This document shows, one piece after another, positions 1 through 7,801 of a stretch of DNA of 24,063 bases; the stretch's first letter is position 1, and every line of letters starts with the position of its first letter. The stretch is taken from contig JAAYZB010000034.1 of the NCBI GenBank assembly GCA_012515085.1, forward strand, positions 1 to 24,063, read 5' to 3'. The DNA is from Acholeplasmataceae bacterium (lineage in GTDB: Bacteria > Bacillota_I > Bacilli_A > Izemoplasmatales > Hujiaoplasmataceae). The notes beneath the pieces are model-generated. The model was not told the DNA's origin, ran no database searches, and saw only the letters and a program-made list of their open reading frames with translations. The position numbers were made by a program, and so were the translations under genes.

Positions 1-65
1 ATTGACAATAATTAACAAATTCATAAAAATATCACAATTATCGATTGCTTTACTCGAATTCCAAA

Positions 66-100
66 GTGATAAGTAAAAGAAACATTTCTTTACTTATCAC
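66..100. repeat. Perfect 12-bp inverted repeat upstream of the helicase gene
   Basis: GTGATAAGTAAA (66-77) is the exact reverse complement of TTTACTTATCAC (89-100), and GAAA/TTTC (79-82/85-88) extends the pairing toward a very short centre. No T-run follows on either strand, so it is not a classic intrinsic terminator. The right arm contains the candidate -35 box of the helicase promoter, so a repressor operator is possible. It could also be a processed or bidirectional hairpin after a gene upstream of the window. Confidence 0.6.
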
Positions 101-117
101 ACGATTTAAAGTATAAT
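89..117 (+). promoter_or_regulatory. Candidate sigma-A promoter of the DEAD-box helicase
   Basis: TTTACT (89-94) and a perfect TATAAT (112-117) are separated by 17 nt. Transcription would start near 124, giving a leader of about 140 nt before the GTG start at 267. The -35 box matches the consensus poorly and lies inside the inverted repeat at 66-100, which suggests regulated activity. Confidence 0.6.
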
Positions 118-143
118 TAAAATATAAGATGCAATGAAACCAT

Positions 144-250
144 CCATTCGCAAATGGCATGATGAGAAATATTCTATTCTCCGGATCCACTTTGCAGGGC
201 TTGCCTTATGAGAGGCTTTCTTCCGGAGACAGACGATTCTCATTTTTTTT
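144..250 (+). promoter_or_regulatory. Structured 5' leader with nested stems and a T-run
   Basis: Three elements can be paired by eye. A small hairpin is CCATT (144-148) with AATGG (153-157). An outer stem is ATGAGAA (162-168) with TTCTCAT (237-243). An inner perfect 7-bp stem is CTCCGGA (179-185) with TCCGGAG (222-228), which encloses GCCT/AGGC (203-206/213-216). Eight T residues follow the outer stem directly (243-250), and the ribosome binding site AAGGAG comes at 251-256. The nested fold plus U-tract looks like an attenuator or a cold-responsive leader. I cannot assign it to a named riboswitch class. Confidence 0.5.
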
Positions 251-266
251 AAGGAGTAATTATATT

Positions 267-1526
267 GTGAAATTTACCGAACTAGGAATTATCAAACCGA
301 TTTTAAATGCGTTGATTCAAGAAGGTTATGTGGAACCAACACCGATTCAGGAACGAGCGATCCCCATTCTTTTGGATGGCAAAGATATGATTGGAAGTGC
401 CCAGACTGGCACCGGCAAGACCGCGGCTTTTGCCATTCCTATTTTACAAAAACTATCTTTGGAGCGACTCAATCGACCGATCGAAAAAAAGCTTCGCACT
501 CTCGTGCTGACACCGACTCGGGAATTGGCCATCCAAATCAAAGATTCATTTCGGATCTATGGAAAAGAACTTAGTATAAAATGTGTCGTTGTCTATGGCG
601 GCGTCGGACAAAAGCTGCAAACCGACGCTTTACTGAAAAAACCGGAAATACTTGTCGCCACACCGGGAAGATTGCTCGATTTGTATGGACAAGGGTTCTT
701 GGATTTTTCTGGACTGGATTATTTTGTGTTAGATGAAGCCGATCGCATGTTGGACATGGGATTCATTCATGATGTTCGGCGAATCATTCGTCTGTTGCCC
801 ACAAAAAGGCAAACCATGTTATTTTCCGCTACCATGCCCAAAGATATTCGGGAGTTGGCCGCGTCTATTTTGATTGATCCGATTCGAATCATGGTCACGC
901 CAGTGGAAACGACGGTAGAAGCGATTGACCAACAGGTCTATTATGTTCGAAAGCATGACAAAATCAAGTTGTTATTAGAGATTCTGAAAGATTCCCGAAT
1001 CGTCTCAGCGTTGATATTCACGAGAACGAAATACCAAGCCAATAAAGTGGCTAAAGAATTGATGGCTAATGGAATCGATGCGGATGCCATCCATGGCAAC
1101 AAATCACAAACCGCAAGACAATTGGCTCTTGGTCATTTCAAACAAAAAAAGATCCGAGCGCTCGTAGCGACGGATATTGCGGCCAGAGGGCTGGACATTG
1201 AAGAATTATCACACGTTATCAACTATGATCTTCCCGAAGTGCCAGAAACATATATTCACCGAATCGGCCGAACTGGCCGAGCCGGTTTATCCGGGTCCGC
1301 CATTTCCTTTTGTGGCGAAGAGGAAGTTGGGCTTTTGTTTGATATCGAACAACACATTGGACAAGCGATACCGGAAGTCAAAGATCATCCGTTTAGAGCT
1401 ATTTTTAGTCCAGAGGTCAAGCACAAAGTGACCATTACTCAAACTCAAGATTTGCCCAAACATCCGGTGGTAAACATTTTTTCACCACGTGGACGTAAGG
1501 GTGGCGGCTCTCGCCGTTACCGATAG
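267..1526 (+). CDS. DEAD-box ATP-dependent RNA helicase
   Basis: This cytoplasmic helicase unwinds short RNA duplexes with ATP and in related bacteria serves cold adaptation, ribosome assembly and mRNA decay. All family motifs are present in order: Q motif (PTPIQ), Walker A AQTGTGKT (A45-T52), Ia PTREL, Ib TPGR, DEAD box (D156-D159), SAT, V (ATDIAARGLD) and VI (HRIGRTGRAG). The tail is short and basic (RGRKGGGSRRYR), without an RNA-recognition domain, so it resembles RhlE or short CshA forms. I chose GTG at 267 (419 residues) because AAGGAG at 251-256 is well spaced and the Q motif then lies at the usual distance. An ATG at 159 would add 36 residues encoded by the structured leader. Which paralog it is (CshA, CshB or RhlE type) cannot be decided here. 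Confidence 0.95.
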   Translation: MKFTELGIIKPILNALIQEGYVEPTPIQERAIPILLDGKDMIGSAQTGTGKTAAFAIPILQKLSLERLNRPIEKKLRTLVLTPTRELAIQIKDSFRIYGKELSIKCVVVYGGVGQKLQTDALLKKPEILVATPGRLLDLYGQGFLDFSGLDYFVLDEADRMLDMGFIHDVRRIIRLLPTKRQTMLFSATMPKDIRELAASILIDPIRIMVTPVETTVEAIDQQVYYVRKHDKIKLLLEILKDSRIVSALIFTRTKYQANKVAKELMANGIDADAIHGNKSQTARQLALGHFKQKKIRALVATDIAARGLDIEELSHVINYDLPEVPETYIHRIGRTGRAGLSGSAISFCGEEEVGLLFDIEQHIGQAIPEVKDHPFRAIFSPEVKHKVTITQTQDLPKHPVVNIFSPRGRKGGGSRRYR

Positions 1527-1560
1527 GTCTCAGCGATTATTCCATAAATACGTCAGTTGA

Positions 1561-1586
1561 AAGTCTCTTTGAAGAGGCTTTTTTTT
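1561..1586 (+). terminator. Intrinsic terminator after the helicase gene
   Basis: AAGTCTC (1561-1567) pairs with GAGGCTT (1574-1580) with one G-U wobble across a 6-nt loop, followed by a T-run to 1586. It separates the helicase from the lactate dehydrogenase gene. Confidence 0.85.
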
Positions 1587-1648
1587 AGGCGTGTTACTGG
1601 TAGAACAAGAGAGAGTTTGATACAATGAATCAAGAGGGAGGTGCTATC

Positions 1649-2593
1649 ATGGAACGAAGCAGAGTTGTCATCATCGGAACTGGTTTTGTCGGAACGAGTT
1701 ATGCGTATGCATTACTCAATCAAGGACCGATTGAGGAGCTGATCTTGATTGATGTGGATCAGAACAAGGCCGAAGGCGAAGCAATGGATCTCAATCATGG
1801 TTTGGTTTTCGCCCCGCGAAAAATGTTGATAAGATCGGGAGATTATCGTGATTGTAAAGAAGCCGGATTGGTTGTCATAACGGCTGGCGTCAATCAAAAG
1901 GAAGGCGAATCGCGAATTGACCTATTGAAGCGAAATGCTCTGATTATGAAGTCGGTGGTGCATCAAGTCATGGCTTCGGGTTTTGCTGGAATTATTTTAG
2001 TTGCCTCAAATCCCGTCGACATATTGACGTATGTGGCCTGGAAAGACAGCGGGTTGGATGCTTCGAAAGTGATAGGAAGCGGGACATTGTTGGATACGGC
2101 TCGGCTTCGCTATGAGATCAGCCGTAAGATTTCAATCGATGTTCGTAACGTTCACGCTTATATCATGGGTGAGCACGGAGACAGTGAATTTGTTTGCTGG
2201 TCAAATGCAATGGTGGGGGTCAAACCGATCATGGACGTGATCGAATCCATGTCTGAGATTCAATTTGACGATTTGGATCTCATATATCATAGCGTCAAAT
2301 CCGCTGCGAATGAGATCATTCGGCGGAAGAAAGCAACTTACTATGGCATCGGCATGGCGCTTGTCCGAATTACGACAGCGATTTTTAATAATGAGAATCG
2401 AATCTTGCCGATTTCGGTATATAATAACGGAGTCTATGATTGTGAAAAAGATGTTTATATTGGGTTGCCTGCAGTTCTCAATCATGAGGGTGTCCATCAT
2501 GTCGTCAAATTGAAACTGAATGATCTCGAACTGGAACAATTACGTCAATCGGCCGTTATTCTTCGCGAAAATTTAACGTTAATGGGACAATGA
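1649..2593 (+). CDS. ldh: L-lactate dehydrogenase
   Basis: This enzyme reduces pyruvate to L-lactate with NADH, regenerating NAD in fermentation; it is cytoplasmic and normally tetrameric. Visible features are the Rossmann motif VVIIGTGFVG at the N-terminus, the nucleotide-ribose Asp in LILIDVD, the ASNPVDILTY stretch, GSGTLLDTARLR, and the catalytic-His motif GEHGDSE (H176). The specificity loop reads NQKEGESR; Gln at the discriminating position favours lactate over malate dehydrogenase. The length of 314 residues is typical. ATG at 1649 was chosen because GGGAGG lies just upstream at 1633-1639; an in-frame ATG at 1625 would only add eight unconserved residues. A possible -10 box (TACAAT, 1621-1626) lacks a convincing -35. 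No obvious terminator follows. Confidence 0.95.
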   Translation: MERSRVVIIGTGFVGTSYAYALLNQGPIEELILIDVDQNKAEGEAMDLNHGLVFAPRKMLIRSGDYRDCKEAGLVVITAGVNQKEGESRIDLLKRNALIMKSVVHQVMASGFAGIILVASNPVDILTYVAWKDSGLDASKVIGSGTLLDTARLRYEISRKISIDVRNVHAYIMGEHGDSEFVCWSNAMVGVKPIMDVIESMSEIQFDDLDLIYHSVKSAANEIIRRKKATYYGIGMALVRITTAIFNNENRILPISVYNNGVYDCEKDVYIGLPAVLNHEGVHHVVKLKLNDLELEQLRQSAVILRENLTLMGQ

Positions 2594-2740
2594 TCATCAA
2601 CGCAAATAGAGTGGGTAGACATTCCGAAAAATCGATTTCACCAATAGATTGAAAATTGGATTTTGCCATTTATTCAACGGATAGGAAACAAAGAGAATGC
2701 ATCAAAAAAGAAATTCTGACAAAATTCAGTTATTTTGTTG
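2594..2740. other. Non-coding gap between ldh and the gdhA promoter
   Basis: I see no plausible coding sequence here. The region is AT-rich with only weak pairings, such as CTGA/TCAG around 2717-2730, and no convincing terminator for ldh. Readthrough from ldh or a Rho-type end is possible. Confidence 0.5.
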
Positions 2741-2769
2741 TTGAGAATTAAGCGCTTCCATTGTATAAT
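2741..2769 (+). promoter_or_regulatory. Sigma-A promoter of the gdhA-serCA operon
   Basis: TTGAGA (2741-2746) and TATAAT (2764-2769) are separated by exactly 17 nt. Initiation near 2776 would give a leader of about 150 nt before gdhA. Confidence 0.8.
2747..2760 (+). promoter_or_regulatory. Candidate cre box (CcpA site) in the promoter spacer
   Basis: ATTAAGCGCTTCCA matches the Bacillus cre consensus TGWAARCGYTWNCW at 12 of 14 positions and contains the palindrome AAGCGCTT. It sits between the -35 and -10 boxes, where a bound LacI-family protein would block RNA polymerase. The assignment assumes a CcpA-like regulator is encoded elsewhere in the genome. Confidence 0.55.
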
Positions 2770-2776
2770 GTTCTTA

Positions 2777-2928
2777 TGAACCCTCACTCATTTGTGATTA
2801 TATTTTTCGGTAATTCAATCCGATCAAAAAAACAAGCAAAATGACCCAATTATGCTTTTTTTTACGTTTGCTGCAGATGCGCTCGAATTATTCGAACGCT
2901 CAATAATATAATAAGCGAGGCGAGTCAA
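2777..2928 (+). other. Leader of the gdhA operon, weakly structured
   Basis: The untranslated region contains an AAGCA/TGCTT pairing before a T-run near 2855-2863, and an imperfect hairpin at 2879-2899 (TCGA-ATTAT-TCGA flanked by GCG/CGC). I found no T-box consensus and cannot name a riboswitch class. Confidence 0.35.
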
Positions 2929-4275
2929 GTGTTTAAAAGCGAGTATCTCAATGAAATCTTCAAAGGCGTCTCTCAACGAAATGCGACAGAACCAGAATAT
3001 CTGCAAGCGGTCGAAGAGTTTTTTGAGGCGATGGATTTTATCGTCATGGCCGATCCGAAGATCCAAGAACACGGTATCATGGAGCGGATAATTGAACCGG
3101 AAAGAACGGTCAAGTTCCGAGTGACTTGGATTGATGATCAAGGGAAAATTCAAGTGAATCGTGGCTTCCGAGTTCAATTTAACTCAGCCATAGGACCGTA
3201 TAAGGGCGGCATTCGCTTTCATCCGACGGTCAATGAATCCATTCTGAAATTTCTTGGCTTCGAACAGACCTTTAAGAATGCCTTGACCGGACTTCCCATG
3301 GGCGGAGGAAAAGGTGGTGCGGATTTCGATCCCAGAGGAAAATCCAACGGGGAAATCATGCGATTTTGCCAAAATTTCATGATGGAACTCTATCGTCATA
3401 TCGGGCCGGATACCGATGTTCCTGCCGGCGATATCGGCGTTGGGTTTCGAGAAGTTGGCTATATGTACGGAATGTATAAAAAAATCGTCAATGAGTCCAC
3501 CGGTGTACTGACCGGAAAAGGACTCTCGTATGGCGGTTCTTTGGTCCGGAAAGAAGCAACCGGATATGGACTTTTATACTTTGTCCAAGAAATGATGCGC
3601 GTCTATCGCAACGAAGATTTGAAAAATAAGCGGATCATTATTTCCGGATCAGGGAAAGTGGGACTGTATGCCGCGTTGAAAGCCCGTGAATTAGGGGCAA
3701 AGGTAATCGGGTTGTCGGATGTGAATGGCTGTGTTCATGATCCAAACGGCATCGATTTGGATTTGGTGAAAGAATTGACAGCATCGGTTCCGGAATTTTC
3801 AACGCAATATTGTGAATACCGGCCAAATGCGGTGTACAATCCGTCCACATTGGCAATTTGGGATATTCCTTGCGATATTGCTTTGCCGTGTGCCACCCAA
3901 AATGAATTACCGATCGAGGGGGCAAAATCCTTGGTTGCCAATGGTTGCTATCTCGTTTGCGAAGGGGCAAATATGCCGACAACGATCGAAGCTACTAAAT
4001 ATCTTCAACATCATGACATTTTATTTGCGCCGGGAAAAGCAGGGAATGCCGGTGGTGTTGCCGTTAGTGGGTTGGAAATGACGCAAAATGCGATGCATTA
4101 TCCCTGGACTTATGCGGAAGTGGACGAGAAGCTAGCACACATTATGAAGGAAATATTCAACAAAGCCTATGATGAAGCCAGAAAATATACCGATCATCGG
4201 AATTTGGTGATAGGAGCAAATATTGCCGGGTTTATGCGGATTTATCAGGCGATGATGGAGCAAGGTGTGGTCTAG
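2929..4275 (+). CDS. gdhA: Glutamate dehydrogenase, NADP-type
   Basis: The enzyme interconverts 2-oxoglutarate plus ammonia and L-glutamate; small 448-residue hexameric members of this class usually run in the assimilatory direction with NADPH. The substrate region GPYKGGIRFHP, the catalytic-lysine motif LPMGGGKGG (K128) and the catalytic-Asp segment VPAGDIGVG (D168) are intact. The nucleotide-binding domain starts at IISGSGKVG, and SDVNG ends the second strand, consistent with NADP preference (inference). The start is GTG with a modest purine-rich site (AGCGAGGCGAG) upstream; no better ATG lies nearby. It heads an operon with the DUF1015 gene 1 nt downstream, then serC and serA. It probably supplies the glutamate that SerC consumes. 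Expression may be under carbon catabolite control through the cre-like box. Confidence 0.95.
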   Translation: MFKSEYLNEIFKGVSQRNATEPEYLQAVEEFFEAMDFIVMADPKIQEHGIMERIIEPERTVKFRVTWIDDQGKIQVNRGFRVQFNSAIGPYKGGIRFHPTVNESILKFLGFEQTFKNALTGLPMGGGKGGADFDPRGKSNGEIMRFCQNFMMELYRHIGPDTDVPAGDIGVGFREVGYMYGMYKKIVNESTGVLTGKGLSYGGSLVRKEATGYGLLYFVQEMMRVYRNEDLKNKRIIISGSGKVGLYAALKARELGAKVIGLSDVNGCVHDPNGIDLDLVKELTASVPEFSTQYCEYRPNAVYNPSTLAIWDIPCDIALPCATQNELPIEGAKSLVANGCYLVCEGANMPTTIEATKYLQHHDILFAPGKAGNAGGVAVSGLEMTQNAMHYPWTYAEVDEKLAHIMKEIFNKAYDEARKYTDHRNLVIGANIAGFMRIYQAMMEQGVV

Positions 4276-4276
4276 G

Positions 4277-5476
4277 ATGTCTCTTTTGGAAGTACCCGAC
4301 ATATTATTGCCCATATCGGGCATCGATCTCAATAAATGGTCGGTCATCGCTTGCGACCAATTCACAAGCGAAATCGATTATTGGAATCAAGTTCATCATT
4401 TAGTTGATAACGTTCCATCCACCTATCACCTGATATTGCCGGAAGCGTATCTGGATGCGGGCTTCGAAGCGAGAATCCGACAGGTCAATGAGAATATGGC
4501 TTTGTATTTGCGCACAGGATTATTTCAAAAGGAAAAAGGTCTGGTTTTAGTAAAACGGACGACACCATATCAGCCACAGCGTTTGGGATTGGTTGTTGCA
4601 ATTGATCTCGACGAATACGAGTATCTTCCGGGGAAGTCTGCGAAAATAGTCGCATCGGAAAAAACAGTACCGGAAAGAATCCCACCGCGGGTGTTGATAC
4701 GGGAAAATGCGCCTATCGAATTGCCGCATGTTTTAGTATTGGCGGATGATTCTGAAGGAATTATCGCCAGTCTGGGAGCGCAGAGGGCTAAATATCGTAA
4801 ACTCTATGATTTTGAACTCAATATGGATGGCGGATCGATTCAAGGTTTCTTGATTGAGGATGCCACATCTATCATTGAGCGTTTAGAAGCTATGGCGGAA
4901 AAAAGCCCGTTGATAGTTGGTGATGGGAATCACTCCCTAGCGGCCGCGAAGGTGTGTTGGGAAAATATCAAAGCACAGTCTGATGCCAACGAACTAAGCA
5001 ATCATCCGGCACGTTATGCCATGGTCGAGCTGATGTCGATCTATGAGCCAGGATTGGCCTTTGAGCCAATTCATCGAGTGGTTTTTGATCCGGACGATGA
5101 TTTTTTAGAAGCGCTTCACCGAGCAAGTTACGGGTCCGATACACTGTCGATTCTGATGAAATCTTCAAGTACGTATGCGTTGACACCCGATTCGCCGTTT
5201 TCAACCATCGAATGGGTTCAGGAGTTTCTTGATGATTACTTAAAGGCCCACCCAAAAACAATCCTCGATTATGTTCATGGAACTCACAGTTTAAAAAAGA
5301 TTATTGAGTCGGAAGAAAATGCTATCGGCATCGTATTGCCACCGTTGCAACGCGATCAATTGTTCCCTTATATCAAGAATCATGGAGTTTTGCCTAGAAA
5401 ATCATTTTCTTTAGGCGAGGCCGTTGAAAAACGTTACTATCTGGAAGCCAGATTGATTCAAAAAGAGAGGAGATAA
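4277..5476 (+). CDS. DUF1015 family protein
   Basis: This 399-residue soluble protein has no signal peptide or membrane segment. It resembles the DUF1015 (COG4198) family: the N-terminal ISGIDLNKWSVIACDQFTSE stretch and the central VVGDGNHSLAAAK motif (D216-G217-N218-H219) are characteristic. The biochemical role is not established to my knowledge. The start at 4277 is supported by AAGGTG at 4262-4267, inside the end of gdhA, and it leaves 1 nt between genes. A GTG at 4265 would add four residues. Family members commonly sit beside serC and serA, as here, so a function in serine biosynthesis or its control is likely. Because no serB is seen nearby, it could bear on the phosphoserine step, but that is speculation. 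Confidence 0.85.
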   Translation: MSLLEVPDILLPISGIDLNKWSVIACDQFTSEIDYWNQVHHLVDNVPSTYHLILPEAYLDAGFEARIRQVNENMALYLRTGLFQKEKGLVLVKRTTPYQPQRLGLVVAIDLDEYEYLPGKSAKIVASEKTVPERIPPRVLIRENAPIELPHVLVLADDSEGIIASLGAQRAKYRKLYDFELNMDGGSIQGFLIEDATSIIERLEAMAEKSPLIVGDGNHSLAAAKVCWENIKAQSDANELSNHPARYAMVELMSIYEPGLAFEPIHRVVFDPDDDFLEALHRASYGSDTLSILMKSSSTYALTPDSPFSTIEWVQEFLDDYLKAHPKTILDYVHGTHSLKKIIESEENAIGIVLPPLQRDQLFPYIKNHGVLPRKSFSLGEAVEKRYYLEARLIQKERR

Positions 5477-5477
5477 C

Positions 5478-6563
5478 ATGAAAAGAGTTTTTAATTTTTC
5501 CGCTGGGCCGGCAGTTCTTCCGGAACCAGTCCTTGAACAAGCGGCATCTGAGATGCTGAATTACAAGAACACCGGCATGTCTGTGATGGAAATGAGCCAT
5601 CGCTCCAAAGCGTATGAGGAGATCATTCTCGCTGCTGAAAATGATCTGCGCGCGCTCATGAACATCCCCGACAATTACAAAGTATTGTTTTTGCAGGGCG
5701 GCGGACATTTGCAATTTTCCATGGTACCGCTCAATTTATGTAAAAATGGGGTAGCCGATTATATCGTGACTGGCGAATGGGCAAAAAAGGCTATTGCGGA
5801 AGGAAAACGTTATTTGGATGCCCGAAAGATCGCTACCAGTGAAGACCAAATGTTTTCCTATATTCCCAATTGTGATGATTTGCCGATTTCTGACAATGCC
5901 GATTACGTCTATATTTGCGAAAACAACACGATTTATGGAACGAAATTCCATAAACTCCCCAATACCAAGGGTAAAATTTTAATCTCGGATATGTCTTCAT
6001 GCATTCTTTCCGAACCAGTGGATGTGTCAAAATACGGATTGATTTTTGCGGGAGCACAAAAAAATATCGGCCCGGCCGGTACGACAATCGTGATCATCCG
6101 TGAGGATCTCATCACCGAAAACTTTCTGCCATTTACGCCAACGATGTTGCAATATAAGATCCATGCGGACAAAGGGTCGATGTATAACACCCCGCCGACC
6201 TATGGAATTTATATTTGCGGACTCGTCTTTAAATGGCTATTAAATTTGGGCGGCTTAGAAATAATGAAAGAAATGAATTATAAAAAAGCCAAGCTACTCT
6301 ACGATTTCTTGGATAATTCAAAATTATTCCGAGGAACCGTGGAAAAGAAGGATCGCTCAGTTATGAACGTCACTTTCGTAACTGCCAGCGCGGAGATGAA
6401 TGATTTATTTGTCAAGGAGTCAAAAGCCGCAGGGTTCGATAATTTGAAAGGGCATCGCAGTGTTGGGGGCATGAGAGCTTCCATCTACAACGCCATGCCT
6501 TATGCCGGCGTTGAAGCGCTGGTCGCCTTCATGAAGCAATTTGAAAAGGAACATCAACTATGA
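5478..6563 (+). CDS. serC: Phosphoserine aminotransferase
   Basis: This PLP enzyme converts 3-phosphohydroxypyruvate and glutamate to O-phosphoserine and 2-oxoglutarate, the second step of serine synthesis. The protein begins with the family signature FNFSAGPAVLPEPVL, contains NTGMSVMEMSHRS, and has the PLP-binding lysine in FAGAQKNIGPAG (K195). The C-terminal GHRSVGGMRASIYNAMP holds the conserved substrate-binding arginine region. The length of 361 residues matches the family. AGAGAGGAGA just upstream of ATG 5478 decides the start. The gene begins 1 nt after DUF1015 and overlaps serA by 4 nt (ATGA), so translation is probably coupled. Its 2-oxoglutarate product can be recycled by the glutamate dehydrogenase encoded first in the operon. 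Confidence 0.96.
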   Translation: MKRVFNFSAGPAVLPEPVLEQAASEMLNYKNTGMSVMEMSHRSKAYEEIILAAENDLRALMNIPDNYKVLFLQGGGHLQFSMVPLNLCKNGVADYIVTGEWAKKAIAEGKRYLDARKIATSEDQMFSYIPNCDDLPISDNADYVYICENNTIYGTKFHKLPNTKGKILISDMSSCILSEPVDVSKYGLIFAGAQKNIGPAGTTIVIIREDLITENFLPFTPTMLQYKIHADKGSMYNTPPTYGIYICGLVFKWLLNLGGLEIMKEMNYKKAKLLYDFLDNSKLFRGTVEKKDRSVMNVTFVTASAEMNDLFVKESKAAGFDNLKGHRSVGGMRASIYNAMPYAGVEALVAFMKQFEKEHQL

Positions 6564-7714
6564 AAGTTGCCTGCTTAAACAAAATATCTCCATTGGGAAT
6601 CAATCGCTTTAAGCCGGATTTTCAGCTAACGGAAGATGTCAATCAAGCCGACTTGATTTTGGTCCGTAGCGCGAACATGTTAGAAATGGAGATTCCTTCA
6701 CAGCTACTGGCTGTCGCAAGAGCGGGAGCTGGGGTGAATAATATCCCCTTGGAACGCATGGCTGAAAAAGGCGTTGTTGTGTTTAACACCCCAGGTGCGA
6801 ATGCGAACGGTGTCAAAGAATTGGTGCTGGCTGGGATGTTGATTGCGGTTCGTGATGTGATTGGCGGCGTTGAATGGGTCCGAGAAAACAAAGCCGATGA
6901 AAATATCGCAAAATCGGTTGAAAAGGCCAAAGCGGCGTTTGGTGGAACAGAAATTATCGGGAAAACTATTGGCGTGATCGGACTTGGGGCTGTTGGCGGA
7001 AAAGTCGCAAAGGCTTGTGTTGACCTAGGAATGAAAGTAATCGGGTATGATCCGTATATCTCCGAAGAAGCGCGAGCGCTATTGCCAATGGAAGTGGCGC
7101 TGGAAGCGGATTTGGACGAGGTCTATCCCTTATGCGATTTTATCAGCCTCCATCTGCCACTTCTCGACTCGACGAAGAAAATGATCAATCAAGCAACAAT
7201 GGCAACAATGAAACCCGGAGCCATCCTTCTTAACTTCAGTCGTGACCAACTAGTGGATGATATGGCGCTCGAACTAGCAATTAACGCTGGAATTATCCGG
7301 AAATATGTTACGGATTTTCCCAATCCTAAAACCGCCAATATGGCGGGAGTGATTGCGATTCCACATCTAGGAGCTTCGACGGAAGAATCTGAAGATAACT
7401 GTGCGGTAATGGCCGTTGACCAATTGGTTAGTTATGTTGAATTAGGGAGCATTCGGAATTCAGTCAATTTTCCCAGATTGGATTGCGGGCCTAAAACATC
7501 GCGCCATCGACTCTTGCTACTTCATAAGAATGGCGATAGTTTCTTGGCAAAACTCACCACGGCTCTTGGAAGTAAAACTCAAGTAACAAACTTGCTGAAC
7601 AATACAAAAGGGCACTTTGGAGCAACCGCCATTGATGTCGATGGTGACCTATGTCCCAGCGTTATGGAAACAATCAACGGATTGGAAGGCTTGATTAAAA
7701 TTCGCATGATTTAG
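6560..7714 (+). CDS. serA: D-3-phosphoglycerate dehydrogenase
   Basis: It oxidises 3-phosphoglycerate to 3-phosphohydroxypyruvate with NAD, the first step of serine synthesis. The substrate domain carries VRSANML and ARAGAGVNNIP; the NAD domain carries GVIGLGAVGGKVA followed by an acidic residue in GYDPY. Arg228 (NFSRDQLV) and His269 (IPHLGAST) match the catalytic Arg and His. The usual DVFxxEP segment is replaced by TDFPNPK (D252), so the catalytic Glu of the classical triad is missing between D252 and H269. The last 70 or so residues (HKNGDSFLAKLTTALG onward) look like a short ACT-type domain that may sense serine. The 384-residue length fits the short SerA type seen with serC and DUF1015 in anaerobes. 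A strong terminator follows. Confidence 0.93.
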   Translation: MKVACLNKISPLGINRFKPDFQLTEDVNQADLILVRSANMLEMEIPSQLLAVARAGAGVNNIPLERMAEKGVVVFNTPGANANGVKELVLAGMLIAVRDVIGGVEWVRENKADENIAKSVEKAKAAFGGTEIIGKTIGVIGLGAVGGKVAKACVDLGMKVIGYDPYISEEARALLPMEVALEADLDEVYPLCDFISLHLPLLDSTKKMINQATMATMKPGAILLNFSRDQLVDDMALELAINAGIIRKYVTDFPNPKTANMAGVIAIPHLGASTEESEDNCAVMAVDQLVSYVELGSIRNSVNFPRLDCGPKTSRHRLLLLHKNGDSFLAKLTTALGSKTQVTNLLNNTKGHFGATAIDVDGDLCPSVMETINGLEGLIKIRMI

Positions 7715-7726
7715 TGTTATTTTTCC

Positions 7727-7757
7727 GGGAGAAAGGTTCGCTTTTCTCCCTTTTTTT
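7727..7757 (+). terminator. Intrinsic terminator of the serine operon
   Basis: GGGAGAAA (7727-7734) pairs perfectly with TTTCTCCC (7743-7750) across an 8-nt loop, followed by seven T residues. Confidence 0.95.
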
Positions 7758-7784
7758 ATTTTAAAAATACACAAATAACATAAA

Positions 7785-7801
7785 TGTATTATAAATGTAT
7801 T
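7785..7801 (+). promoter_or_regulatory. Direct-repeat operator, copy 1 (isomerase promoter)
   Basis: TGTATT (7785-7790), ATAAA, TGTATT (7796-7801) gives an 11-bp repeat period. The second half overlaps the first two bases of the -35 box. The same arrangement recurs before gntR and before the propeller/ABC operon, so it is the likely binding site of the neighbouring GntR protein. Confidence 0.65.

Noticed and set aside
1..30. Promoter from TTGACA at 2-7
   Set aside because: The -35 is perfect but the -10 region (about 24-30) is poor, and the better-placed promoter at 89-117 explains the helicase gene.
159..266. 36-residue N-terminal extension of the helicase from ATG 159
   Set aside because: The segment covers the nested stems and the T-run, has no family similarity, and a good ribosome binding site precedes GTG 267.
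2201..2539. 112-codon open frame on the minus strand within ldh
   Set aside because: It lies wholly inside a well-supported gene, has no ribosome binding site and its translation resembles no protein family.
2838..2863. Intrinsic terminator from the AAGCA/TGCTT pairing and T-run in the gdhA leader
   Set aside because: Only five base pairs with a large AT-rich loop; too weak to call.
2777..2928. Riboswitch or T-box before gdhA
   Set aside because: The leader is long enough, but I see neither a T-box sequence nor a strong conserved stem set; only weak hairpins.
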